DNA of 48,637 bases. Origin: DASVWZ01 sp036392935 (GTDB lineage: Bacteria; Acidobacteriota; Terriglobia; Terriglobales; Acidobacteriaceae). The position numbers were made by a program, and so were the translations under genes. The stretch covers positions 1-48,637 of the forward strand of contig DASVWZ010000169.1 of the NCBI GenBank assembly GCA_036392935.1, in the 5' to 3' direction. Shown here in pieces: positions 15,366 to 23,146 of the stretch; positions within the stretch are counted from its first letter, which is position 1, and each line of letters begins with the position of its first letter. Under the pieces are notes generated by a model, which saw only the letters and a program-made list of their open reading frames with translations, made no database searches and had not been told where the DNA came from.

Positions 15366-15818
15366 ATGGAAGTCATTTTGAAAGAAGATGTAGCTAAATT
15401 GGGATCACGCGGCGATGTAGTCAAGGTCGCCGAGGGTTACGGCCGGAATTTTCTGCTGCCACGCAAGCTGGCCGTCGAAGCCACCAAGGGCAATAAAGCT
15501 GTCATTGAACAAATGAAAGCTGCGGCGGTGCGCCGCTCGGCCAAAGAAAAGGCGCAGGCGGAAGAACTACTCAAGCAATTCGAAGGACTTTCGGTCGAGT
15601 TCAAGCGTCGTGCCGGCGAACAGGACCAACTATTCGGTTCGGTTACCTCCAGCGATGTTGCGGAAGCTCTCGAGAAGAAAGGATTCAACATCGACCGCCG
15701 CAAGATTCAGCTGCATGAATCGCTGCGAACCTTGGGCGAGTTCACTATCCCGATCAAACTGCATAAAGACGTCACCGCGCATCTGAAGGTCGTGATTGAA
15801 AAAGAGGCGGCGGAATAG
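15366..15818 (+). CDS. rplI: 50S ribosomal protein L9
   Basis: A 150-residue large-subunit protein with the N-terminal 23S-binding domain (MEVILKEDVAKLGSRGDVVKVAEGYGRNFLLPRKLAVEA), the long connecting helix and the C-terminal domain (FGSVTSSDVAEALEKKGFNIDRRKIQL). All are of normal length. The ATG at 15366 follows GGAG; the frame is open four codons further upstream, but that start has no ribosome site. It is the last gene of the ribosomal cluster and is followed by a hairpin. Confidence 0.97.
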   Translation: MEVILKEDVAKLGSRGDVVKVAEGYGRNFLLPRKLAVEATKGNKAVIEQMKAAAVRRSAKEKAQAEELLKQFEGLSVEFKRRAGEQDQLFGSVTSSDVAEALEKKGFNIDRRKIQLHESLRTLGEFTIPIKLHKDVTAHLKVVIEKEAAE

Positions 15819-15825
15819 CTTTTTG

Positions 15826-15847
15826 CGGACGGGCACAAGCCCGTCCG
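15826..15847 (+). terminator. Hairpin after rplI, probable terminator
   Basis: CGGACGGGC (15826-15834), loop ACAA and GCCCGTCCG (15839-15847) form a perfect 9-bp GC stem seven bases after the rplI stop. The following TAAGTTTATTCT is only moderately T-rich, so it may instead be a dispersed palindrome that also ends transcription. Confidence 0.6.
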
Positions 15848-15890
15848 TAAGTTTATTCTCCGGGACCGAACACCGCAAAACCCACCTTCC

Positions 15891-15919
15891 TAGCAAGAAT
15901 CGTGCCAAACCCCTATAAT
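15891..15919 (+). promoter_or_regulatory. Possible promoter of the sigma-factor operon
   Basis: A perfect TATAAT lies at 15914-15919, with a poor -35 candidate (TAGCAA, 15891-15896) at 17-bp spacing. It is 90 bp before the sigma-factor start. No convincing ECF-type (GGAAC) box was found, so autoregulation is not shown. Confidence 0.35.
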
Positions 15920-16009
15920 TCCTGCTCACCCTTTCAATACTGCCTCGTCAATACTATGTAACCGGGAGAACGGCAGCGGCGCCCGGAGCAAGTCGAGGAC
16001 AAGAAAAAT

Positions 16010-16723
16010 ATGCCGGCCGATGCATGGACGTTATCATTTGCAGGTGGCGGAACATCCCGCAGGAATTTGGGGCGGGGCGAGGCGAAAGCAGCTAGTGAGA
16101 CCCAGATTGAACGGTCAAAGGGCCTTATGGCTGGTCAGAGTCTAGGCCGAATCGACGATACGTTGCTGGTGCGCGAGGCGCAGCGCGGTAACCGCGCAGC
16201 CTTCGAGGAACTGGTGCGTCACTACGATCAGGCCGTGCTTCGCCTGGCTTTGCACCTGACGGGAAACGAGCACGAGGCGCAGGACATTTATCAGGAAGCG
16301 TTCCTGAAAGCCTACAAGAGCATGGGAAACTTCCGCTTCGAGTGCTCCTTCTACACCTGGATCTACCGCATCGTCACCAATCTTTGCCTCGACCACTTCC
16401 GAAAAAAACAGGTACGAAAAGAAGACGCGCCGGTCGCGACCGACTCTTCAGGCGAGCAGTACGACGTGCTTGAGCAGGTTGCCGATGGCCGGGCGGGGTC
16501 GAATCCCGAGCGCGACTTGATGCGGCGAGAACTGGGCGGAAAGATCAACAAGGCTCTGGAGAAATTAACGCCGCGCGAACGCATGGTTTTTGAGTTGAAG
16601 CATTATCACGGATTGAAGTTGCGAACGGTTGGAGAGGTTTTGCATACGACGGAAGAGACGGCGAAAAATACGCTGTTCCGCGCGACGCAGAAGTTGCGCG
16701 GAGCGTTGACGGAGATGCGATAA
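16010..16723 (+). CDS. ECF (RpoE-type) RNA polymerase sigma factor
   Basis: A 237-residue group 4 sigma factor. Region 2 covers about 60-130 (FEELVRHYDQAVLRLALHLTGNEHEAQDIYQEAFLKAYKSM and FYTWIYRIVTNLCLDHFRKK). Region 4 covers about 180-235 (INKALEKLTPRERMVFELKHYHGLKLRTVGEVLHTTEETAKNTLFRA). There is no region 3, as expected. The first 39 residues are poorly conserved in appearance. An internal ATG at 16127 is an alternative start, but GAGGA precedes the one chosen. The anti-sigma gene follows after 56 bp, then two exported proteins, so the operon probably answers envelope signals. Confidence 0.93.
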   Translation: MPADAWTLSFAGGGTSRRNLGRGEAKAASETQIERSKGLMAGQSLGRIDDTLLVREAQRGNRAAFEELVRHYDQAVLRLALHLTGNEHEAQDIYQEAFLKAYKSMGNFRFECSFYTWIYRIVTNLCLDHFRKKQVRKEDAPVATDSSGEQYDVLEQVADGRAGSNPERDLMRRELGGKINKALEKLTPRERMVFELKHYHGLKLRTVGEVLHTTEETAKNTLFRATQKLRGALTEMR

Positions 16724-16758
16724 CAGGCAGTTTGGCGAGAGAGAGAAATAAAACGATT

Positions 16759-16770
16759 TTCCCCTGAAGG
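16759..16770 (+). promoter_or_regulatory. Small hairpin enclosing the ribosome site of the anti-sigma gene
   Basis: CCCCT-GA-AGGGG is a perfect palindrome whose right arm is the Shine-Dalgarno sequence (AAGGGG) nine bases before the ATG at 16780. Folding would hide the ribosome site and could tune anti-sigma output relative to the sigma factor. Confidence 0.4.
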
Positions 16771-16779
16771 GGTGCAACA

Positions 16780-17730
16780 ATGAAATGCGAATGGGTCAAA
16801 AGTAACGTTGTACTTTACGTCTATAACGAGCTGGCGGACGACGCCCGCTACGAACTGGAGCAGCACGTGGGCCGCTGCGCCGATTGTGCGGCGGAACTGA
16901 AGTCGACGCAAGAGTTCCAGACCGTATTTTCTACTTCACCAGTGGAAGAACCGTCGCCGAACCTGCTGGCTGCCTCGCGCATGCGCCTGCAGGAGTCGCT
17001 GGAAACGGCTACTCAAGGCGGCTTCTGGCAGCGGCTTGCGTTCGAACCGGCGATGTGGCTACGCCAGGTAAAATTCGCCCCGGCGCTGGCGGCCGCGATC
17101 TTTATCGTCGGATTTGCCGGCGGCATCGGCGTGACATATCGCTTTTTGAATGCCAACCGCAACGTTGGCCCTATCGCAACGCTTACCCCTAGCAGTTCCA
17201 GCCAGCCGGCAGTTGAAAGTTCCATTAGCGGCATCCGTTCTGTAACCCAGGACCCCGGCTCCGACAAGGTCACTATTAAGTACGACACGGTTTCCACCCA
17301 GCAGGCGCAGGGATCGCTGAACGACACGCGTATTCAACAATTGCTGCTTTTTGCTGCTCGCAACAACTATAATTCCGGCGTCCGCATGGATTCGGTGGAT
17401 TTGCTCACACAAAGCCCGGCCGACATGCATGTGCGCGAAGCGCTGATTTACGCGCTGCGCTACGATACGAATCCGGGTGTCCGGCTGCGCGCTCTCGACG
17501 GCTTAGGCACTTACGTGAAAAGCGACGTACAGGTCCGCGATGCAGTGCTGGGCGCATTAATGAACGACGCCAACCCCGGGGTGCGCACCGAAGCCATTCA
17601 CCTGCTGGAGCCAGTCCGTGCCGATAGCACCGTACGGGCCGTCCTGACGGAACTGGCTGCCAAAGACAGCAATCAATACATTCGCACGCAGGCGCGAAAT
17701 ACTCTCGCGGAAATGCCGGAGATGGATTGA
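16780..17730 (+). CDS. Membrane anti-sigma factor with zinc finger and HEAT repeats
   Basis: A 316-residue protein. The cytoplasmic N-terminus has an anti-sigma zinc finger (zf-HC2): Cys3 and HVGRCADC (His29, Cys33, Cys36). One membrane segment (about 96-118, FAPALAAAIFIVGFAGGIGVTYRF) follows. The extracytoplasmic part ends in HEAT-like repeats (HVREALIYALRYDTNPGVRLRALDGL; QVRDAVLGALMNDANPGVRTEAIHLL; TVRAVLTELAAKDSNQYIRTQARNTL), likely a protein-binding sensor surface. HEAT repeats on an anti-sigma factor are unusual in the classical models. It is co-directional with and 56 bp after the sigma factor, its presumed partner. The ribosome site is GAAGGGG. Confidence 0.88.
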   Translation: MKCEWVKSNVVLYVYNELADDARYELEQHVGRCADCAAELKSTQEFQTVFSTSPVEEPSPNLLAASRMRLQESLETATQGGFWQRLAFEPAMWLRQVKFAPALAAAIFIVGFAGGIGVTYRFLNANRNVGPIATLTPSSSSQPAVESSISGIRSVTQDPGSDKVTIKYDTVSTQQAQGSLNDTRIQQLLLFAARNNYNSGVRMDSVDLLTQSPADMHVREALIYALRYDTNPGVRLRALDGLGTYVKSDVQVRDAVLGALMNDANPGVRTEAIHLLEPVRADSTVRAVLTELAAKDSNQYIRTQARNTLAEMPEMD

Positions 17731-17809
17731 GATTATGTGGGACGGTGGGCGTAGGTTCGTTGCAGGCCCGGTTCAATGGCCTATTGAGGATGAGAAAGGA
17801 AGCTGAAGG

Positions 17810-18994
17810 TTGAGGAAATTTGCCAAATACGCTGCGGTTCTTCTGCTGACATTGCCATTGGCAATCGCACAGACAGGCCGCGTTTATCAAGATAACGGGA
17901 ACTGGACACAGGAAGTTACCGGCTCGTTGGGTGCGGTGAAAAACCTCCGTGTGAAAGTGGACATGGGCAACGTTCACATCGCTGGCGGTTCGGGCCAGGG
18001 CATCAATTACGTCGTACATTCACACTCGTACAAACCATCGGAAGACAGTGCACGCCGCGAGTTAAACGATTTCAAAGTCTCGGCCTCAGTGCGTGGAGAT
18101 ACCGCGACCATCGAAGCCGACTGGGAAGGCGGTCGTGCGAAGCGTTTTGGCGCAGACTTTGTCATCAACGTGCCGCGCGAGATGGAAGACATCAAGGTTG
18201 AGACCGACGGCGGCAATCTGCAGGCGGCCAATATCAGCGGCCGATTCAGCGCTGAAACTGGCGGCGGCAACATCCAGTTAGGCGACATTGGCGGCAACGT
18301 CAAAGTTGAAACTGGCGGCGGGAATGTCGACGTGAATAACATCGGCGGCAATCTTGAACTTGAAACTGGCGGCGGCAACGTAACGATTGGATCGATCAAA
18401 GGCACGATCGATGCCTCGACCGGCGGCGGTACCATGCGGGTTGCTTCAGGCAAAGGGATGGTTCTTGAAACTGGCGGCGGCAATGTCGAAGTCAGCCGAT
18501 GCGATGAGGGCTATCTGAAGGTTTCGACCGGAGGCGGCAGCATTCAACTGGGAGATCTCAGCGGTGGCGCCGAAGTGGAGACTGGCGGAGGCAGTATCCG
18601 TCTGGCTTCAGCTAATGGTTTTGTACGGGCGCAGACCGGCGGAGGCAGCATCGACCTCGGTGCGGTGCCCGGAGCGCATGCGGAGACCGGGGCCGGCGGT
18701 ATCACCGCAAAGTTTATTCCGTGGAAGGGCGAACGTCACGATTCGGTGCTGGAGACTTCCGCTGGCGACATCACCGTTTACCTCGCCTCTGGTGTCAATC
18801 TCAACGTTCGCGCGTCTATTGAAGTGGCCAATGGCCACCACATCAATTCCGATTTCCCGGATATCCACGTGCGGTCGGAGGGTGGCGACTATGGGCCGAG
18901 GACGGTCAGCGCGGAAGGCAGCATCAACGGCGGCGGCCCTACGCTTAAGGTGCAGACGATGACCGGAGATATTTCGTTCCGCCGGGCGCAGTAG
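17810..18994 (+). CDS. Exported DUF4097-type beta-helix protein
   Basis: A 394-residue protein starting at TTG (AAGGAAGCTGAAGG upstream) with signal peptide RKFAKYAAVLLLTLPLAIAQ. The body is a run of 17-19-residue coils of the form ETGGGNVxVxxIGGxxx, repeated about nine times between residues 135 and 290, typical of DUF4097 single-stranded beta-helices. Function of the family is unknown; members often accompany ECF sigma/anti-sigma pairs, as here. It lies 79 bp after the anti-sigma gene and 19 bp before the PDZ gene. It may be a cell-envelope structural or sensing protein. Confidence 0.85.
   Translation: MRKFAKYAAVLLLTLPLAIAQTGRVYQDNGNWTQEVTGSLGAVKNLRVKVDMGNVHIAGGSGQGINYVVHSHSYKPSEDSARRELNDFKVSASVRGDTATIEADWEGGRAKRFGADFVINVPREMEDIKVETDGGNLQAANISGRFSAETGGGNIQLGDIGGNVKVETGGGNVDVNNIGGNLELETGGGNVTIGSIKGTIDASTGGGTMRVASGKGMVLETGGGNVEVSRCDEGYLKVSTGGGSIQLGDLSGGAEVETGGGSIRLASANGFVRAQTGGGSIDLGAVPGAHAETGAGGITAKFIPWKGERHDSVLETSAGDITVYLASGVNLNVRASIEVANGHHINSDFPDIHVRSEGGDYGPRTVSAEGSINGGGPTLKVQTMTGDISFRRAQ
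18240..18690 (+). repeat. Coding tandem repeat, 51-57 bp period
   Basis: The core GAAACTGGCGGCGG recurs at 18254, 18308 and 18362 (exact 54-bp period) and again at 18467, with degenerate copies (ACCGGCGGCGG-like) between and after. It encodes the beta-helix coils of the DUF4097 protein and is likely prone to copy-number change. Confidence 0.8.
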
Positions 18995-19013
18995 ATTCGA
19001 TGGGGAGGAAGTT

Positions 19014-20135
19014 ATGCGGGACACCATTCTGTTAGCGATTGCTCTGGCGCTGGCCACAGTTACGGTTTCTGCCGGAGAGACGGTTTCGGGAGGTCCGCTC
19101 ACCGATTCCTTCGGTTTTCCCAGCGAGGACTGGGGCAGCGGTTCCTACCTTGGCGTCGATACCCGCGACATCACTCCCGACCGTTTGTCTGCGTTGCATC
19201 TGAAAGAAGAGCGTGGCGTGGAAGTGACCATGGTCGATCAGGATGCACCTGCAGGCAAAGCTGGACTGAAAGAGAAGGACGTGATTCTGCAGCTGAATGG
19301 AGAAAATGTGCAGAGCGTCGAGCAGCTTAGGCGCATGATCCGCGAGATCCCTCCGGGCCGTGTGGTTGCGTTGGGCATCAGCCGCGACGGACAGCCGATG
19401 ACGGTGAAGGTGCAACTGGGTGATCGCAAGACGGACATTAGCTCGTTCACGTCGAACGCTTCTCACTGGGCCGACCAGGCAAAACAATACAAAGATTTCA
19501 CTCTCGACATGGATATACCGAGTTCGATCGTAGTAGTCCATTCTTCCGCTCGAAGTGGCCTGATGGTGGAGAATCTGACCCCCCAACTTGGCGAATATTT
19601 TGGCGCAAAAAATGGCGCTGGAATACTGGTTCGCTCCGTCGATAAGGGCAGCCGTGCCGATAAAGCCGGTTTCCATGCCGGAGACGTCATTATCAAAGTC
19701 AACGGTGAACAGATCCATGACACCGGCGATTTCAATCACGCGCTGCATTCGCGCCCAAACACCTCCGTTAATATTGGCATCCTGCGTGACAAAAAAGAAC
19801 AGAACGTGACACTGACTTTGCCCGAGCGCCAACAGTCCGATTTCATACAGGAAAGCGTCGACGTTCCGCAACTGGCGACCGATGTGCAACTCGAGCTGAC
19901 CGATCTTCAGAACCAGATGGCGCAACTGGGACCGGAGATCGAAAAGCAAATTGACGAACAAATGAAGCAGAACAAATCGCTGGAGCAGGCCAAACGTGAA
20001 GTTGCCCGCCAGAAAAACCGCATGCAGGAGCAAATGCGCAAGCAAATGCTCGATATGCAAAAGCAGTTGAAGAACTTGCCCGAAGTCGAGCGCGAGATCC
20101 GAAAGGAAATGATGGAAGGCGATTCGAGAATTTAA
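19014..20135 (+). CDS. Exported double-PDZ protein without a protease domain
   Basis: A 373-residue protein with a signal peptide (RDTILLAIALALATVTVSAG) and two PDZ domains: about 45-130 (YLGVDTRDITPDRLSALHL...GLKEKDVILQLNGENVQSVEQLRRMI) and about 175-270 (GLMVENLTPQLGEYFGAKNGAGILV...AGFHAGDVIIKVNGEQIHD). A charged glutamine-rich coiled coil follows (290-370, EKQIDEQMKQNKSLEQAKREVARQKNRMQEQ). No trypsin-like domain is present, so it probably binds unfolded or C-terminal peptides as an adaptor in the periplasm. GGGGAGG precedes the ATG. It is the last gene of the sigma-factor operon. Confidence 0.88.
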   Translation: MRDTILLAIALALATVTVSAGETVSGGPLTDSFGFPSEDWGSGSYLGVDTRDITPDRLSALHLKEERGVEVTMVDQDAPAGKAGLKEKDVILQLNGENVQSVEQLRRMIREIPPGRVVALGISRDGQPMTVKVQLGDRKTDISSFTSNASHWADQAKQYKDFTLDMDIPSSIVVVHSSARSGLMVENLTPQLGEYFGAKNGAGILVRSVDKGSRADKAGFHAGDVIIKVNGEQIHDTGDFNHALHSRPNTSVNIGILRDKKEQNVTLTLPERQQSDFIQESVDVPQLATDVQLELTDLQNQMAQLGPEIEKQIDEQMKQNKSLEQAKREVARQKNRMQEQMRKQMLDMQKQLKNLPEVEREIRKEMMEGDSRI

Positions 20136-20149
20136 CTGCCGGGCGGCCG

Positions 20150-20938
20150 TTAGCGGCGTTCTGCCTGAAATTGAAACGAATAGCCGATTCCAACGAAATG
20201 ATCCACCGCAGCTGACGAGAGCCCGAACCCGCAGTGAAAGTCGACCTGCTGATTGTGCCGGATTTTGTAAGACGTGCCCACGTGCAACAAATGTTGAGGC
20301 GTTCCGCGTTCGGGAAAATATCCGCCGTACTCGACGAACGCATCCCACGGACCGGTAATCTGGCGATCAAGCAAAAAGCTGAATTGCCCATTCCAATTGT
20401 GGCTGCCATTCTGTGTTGGCCACAATAGCCCGAACATTCCCGCCGCAGTCCAATTCTTTGTAACCGGATGCGACCACGGCAGTAGAACCTGCGGGTCATA
20501 TCCGTGACTGGAAATGTCGCTGGCACCTACCGGGAAACTTGTCGACACGATCAGCGCTACATCGAAGCCAGGTTCTGTCGCCATCACTTGCTCTTTCACG
20601 CCTAAGCTGAGATCGCCCCAGCCGGGGCCAAAACCACGGCCTGTATTGTAATTCTGGTAGTAGTCCGGGGCCGCCAGGCGCAATTCTGTCTTCGAAGTCA
20701 ACCCGAAGCGAATCAACGTTTCTGGAAAGTCGAAACCCTGCTGACCTGTATCGCCGGTTTCGGTGAAACCATTTTCAAAGAGCAGCACACCACTTGGTAC
20801 AACTACGCTTGATGCGGTAATCGCCGGACGATCGGTCGTGATTGTGGGCGGCGAAATCTCCTGTGCGGGTGAGGAAGACCCCAAACTAATCAGAGCTGCC
20901 GACACGATTACTCTTGGAAGAGAAAGTTGCCGGGCCAT
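20150..20938 (-). CDS. Outer-membrane beta-barrel protein (phenol-degradation MetA-like family)
   Basis: A 262-residue protein with a signal sequence (RQLSLPRVIVSAALISLGSSSPA) and alternating aromatic/hydrophobic strands such as LIRFGLTSKTELRLAAPDYY, WGDLSLGVKEQVM, FDVALIVSTSFPVGA and VDFHCGFGLSSAAVDHFVGIGYSFQF. The terminal strand ends in aromatic residues, as in outer-membrane barrels. The pattern fits the Phenol_MetA_deg-type putative transporters. Its ATG follows directly after the TAG stop of the permease gene (TAGATG), so translation is probably coupled. Substrate unknown. Confidence 0.65.
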   Translation of the reverse strand: MARQLSLPRVIVSAALISLGSSSPAQEISPPTITTDRPAITASSVVVPSGVLLFENGFTETGDTGQQGFDFPETLIRFGLTSKTELRLAAPDYYQNYNTGRGFGPGWGDLSLGVKEQVMATEPGFDVALIVSTSFPVGASDISSHGYDPQVLLPWSHPVTKNWTAAGMFGLLWPTQNGSHNWNGQFSFLLDRQITGPWDAFVEYGGYFPERGTPQHLLHVGTSYKIRHNQQVDFHCGFGLSSAAVDHFVGIGYSFQFQAERR

Positions 20939-22804
20939 CTACGCAGCCAAATGATACGGAATGGTGGCCACACTGATTCTCTGATTCCCTTCATACAGAA
21001 GCATGGCGCGAATGGCCTCCGGACGGTTGTTGTGAAGGAGGTAGTGATACCAGCGGCTCTCCACCAGTTCCGGAATGAGCACCACAATGTTGCGCTCGGG
21101 ATGCGACAACTGCATCTGAACTGCATAATCAACAATCGGCTTGACAATAAACCGGTACGGCGAGCTTAGCAGCACCAGTTTTGGAACAGGCAGTCCAGCC
21201 CGCTTCGCCGCATGCTCAACCACTTCGCCCCACTGCCGGCAAAGCGTGTCAGTGCGGCCACATTCCACGTGTAGAACGTAAATTTCATCAGACATCATCC
21301 AGGCATAACGCAGGGCTTTTTCGGTGACCAGGCTCCAGCGGTCAACGGGCAGGAGAACTATCGGCTTCGAAACCGGCCGAGTGTCACAGGTCGGGCCCGC
21401 TGCCGTCTCTTTCGCAACCCTGGCATAATAACGACGCACAAACCGCATCATGAAAATCATCGACGGAATAAGGATCACTGTGATCCACGCGCCCTCGGCG
21501 AACTTTGTGACTAACACAACCGCGGTGGTAATCCCCGTCGCAAAAGCTCCCAGTCCGTTGATAAACATGCTGCGACGCGCGCCGGGTCCACCGACGCGAC
21601 GCCAGTGCATCACCATCCCGGCCTGGGAAAGCGTGAAGGCTAGGAATGCTCCTACCGCGTAGAGTGGGATCAATCGGTCGGTTACGCCGCCAAAAATAAT
21701 TAACAGCACACCGGTCAATATTGCTAATGCCCAGATCCCCTGGGCGAAGACCAGGCGCCGGCCGCGAATGACGAAGGCGTGCGGTAGGAATCCGTTCTGC
21801 GCGATTGCCCGCGCCAGGCGCGGAAAGTCAGCGAACGCAGTGTTCGCTGACAAGGACAGCACAATCAAAATGGATGCGATGCTGACCCAGTAAAAGGCTC
21901 CCTTGCCGGTAATGGCTGCCAGCAACTGCGACAGAATGCTGTCGTATCCGGTCGTGCCCGGTTCAGTGGCCGCTACGCGATAAGCTGGCACAAGAATGGC
22001 AATCCCGAGCAGCATCACCATGAGAATCCCGATGATGATAGTCAGCGTCTGCTTGGCGGTTTTGTCCGTTGGATCGCGGAACGCCATCACACCATTGCTT
22101 ACGGCTTCCACTCCGGTCATGGCGGTGCAGCCGCTGGAAAATGTTCGCAACAAGAGCCAGGCACTCACTGTCCCCGTGACCGAAGTCAATTTCGGCGGAG
22201 TCACAATCGGCGTCGGATGCCCTCCCGCAAGGATGGTTTTGACGAGGCCGATGGCAATCATTCCCAACAAACACGTAACAAAAATGTAGGTCGGCAAGAT
22301 AAATATGCCGCCCGTATCCTGCACGCCGCGCAGGTTGACGATCGTGATGATGATCAGGATAGCTAGGCACAATCGCAGCGTCTGGCTCTGCATTGCGGGG
22401 ATGGCTGAGACCAAAGCTCCTACGCCGGCGGAAATTCCTACAGCCGCGGTCAGCACGTAGTCGATCATGAGTGCCGCAGCTGCGAGCAACCCCATACGCT
22501 CGCCGAGATTTTCGCTGGCGACGGTGTATGAGCCGCCGCCTTGTGGGTATGCCGATATGGTCTGGCGGTAAGAAAAATAGACTATGCCCAGCAGGATGAC
22601 GATGCCGATGGTGATCGGCAAAATATAGACCACTCCGGCCATGCCCAGTGGAATCAACAGCGTCAGCGCGGCTTCCGGGCCATAGGCAGCCGAACTCAGC
22701 GCGTCCAGCCCGAAGATCGGGATGCCTTTGACCGGCCCGATCCGTTCGGCTTTTTCTTCTTCGGTGGCCAGCGGCCTCCCGAACAATGTGTCGATGATGT
22801 TCAA
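20939..22804 (-). CDS. APC-superfamily permease, KimA-like (probable K+ uptake)
   Basis: A 621-residue protein with about 12 membrane segments followed by a cytosolic C-terminal domain of about 150 residues. The opening LFGRPLATEEEKAERIGPVKGIPIFGLDALSSAAYGPEA closely follows the pattern of Bacillus KimA, the high-affinity K+ importer. The YPQGGGSYTVASENLGERMGLLAAAALMIDYVLTAAVGISAGVGAL segment is typical of the same APC group. The soluble end (KPIVLLPVDRWSLVTEKALRYAW...ERNIVVLIPELVE) looks like the KimA regulatory domain. An amino-acid substrate cannot be excluded. No c-di-AMP riboswitch was recognised upstream. It lies between the small membrane protein gene and the barrel protein gene. Confidence 0.8.
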   Translation of the reverse strand: MNIIDTLFGRPLATEEEKAERIGPVKGIPIFGLDALSSAAYGPEAALTLLIPLGMAGVVYILPITIGIVILLGIVYFSYRQTISAYPQGGGSYTVASENLGERMGLLAAAALMIDYVLTAAVGISAGVGALVSAIPAMQSQTLRLCLAILIIITIVNLRGVQDTGGIFILPTYIFVTCLLGMIAIGLVKTILAGGHPTPIVTPPKLTSVTGTVSAWLLLRTFSSGCTAMTGVEAVSNGVMAFRDPTDKTAKQTLTIIIGILMVMLLGIAILVPAYRVAATEPGTTGYDSILSQLLAAITGKGAFYWVSIASILIVLSLSANTAFADFPRLARAIAQNGFLPHAFVIRGRRLVFAQGIWALAILTGVLLIIFGGVTDRLIPLYAVGAFLAFTLSQAGMVMHWRRVGGPGARRSMFINGLGAFATGITTAVVLVTKFAEGAWITVILIPSMIFMMRFVRRYYARVAKETAAGPTCDTRPVSKPIVLLPVDRWSLVTEKALRYAWMMSDEIYVLHVECGRTDTLCRQWGEVVEHAAKRAGLPVPKLVLLSSPYRFIVKPIVDYAVQMQLSHPERNIVVLIPELVESRWYHYLLHNNRPEAIRAMLLYEGNQRISVATIPYHLAA

Positions 22805-22889
22805 TCAGTGGTTCCCGCGAGTTCAGGCATCCTTACACCGGTGTGATTTTCGCAATGATACCGGAAAACTTGCACGCTGCGTGGGTCAC

Positions 22890-23087
22890 TTACCAGGGGC
22901 GAAAGAAAGCTTTGATGGCGGCAAAGGCAACAACACAGAAAACAAAATCGAGGATCAATCCAGCATCCATTCTGAATGGAACATGTCGAATCGCAAAGGG
23001 AAGATGCGGCAGTAGGAGAAAATACGCGGCGTTGCCAGCGAGCACTGCGGCTAAGGCCCTCAAGAGATTTCTGACAGATGAATTCAT
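22890..23087 (-). CDS. Small two-helix membrane protein, unknown
   Basis: A 65-residue protein: RNLLRALAAVLAGNAAYFLLLPHLP forms a first membrane segment and GLILDFVFCVVAFAAIKAFF a second, with a short basic loop (RHVPFRMD) between. The frame is open to 23138, but the ATG at 23087 gives a sensible protein. It is co-directional with and 85 bp upstream of the KimA-like permease gene and divergent from recG. I do not recognise the family. Confidence 0.5.
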   Translation of the reverse strand: MNSSVRNLLRALAAVLAGNAAYFLLLPHLPFAIRHVPFRMDAGLILDFVFCVVAFAAIKAFFRPW

Positions 23088-23146
23088 AGTGCTCGGAGCC
23101 GAGTCGTGGGGACTTCGTCCGCGCTCTCCTGCTAACATCCCCTTGG

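Noticed and set aside
18240..18690. CRISPR-like array
   Set aside because: The regular 51-57 bp period is a protein-coding repeat in the DUF4097 beta-helix, without unique spacers of constant length.
19032..20348. Minus-strand open frame of 438 codons
   Set aside because: It is antisense to the PDZ gene and enters the barrel-protein gene in another frame; leucine/histidine-rich shadow.
22805..22889. c-di-AMP riboswitch before the KimA-like gene
   Set aside because: Such riboswitches precede some KimA genes, but the conserved elements were not found on the minus strand here.
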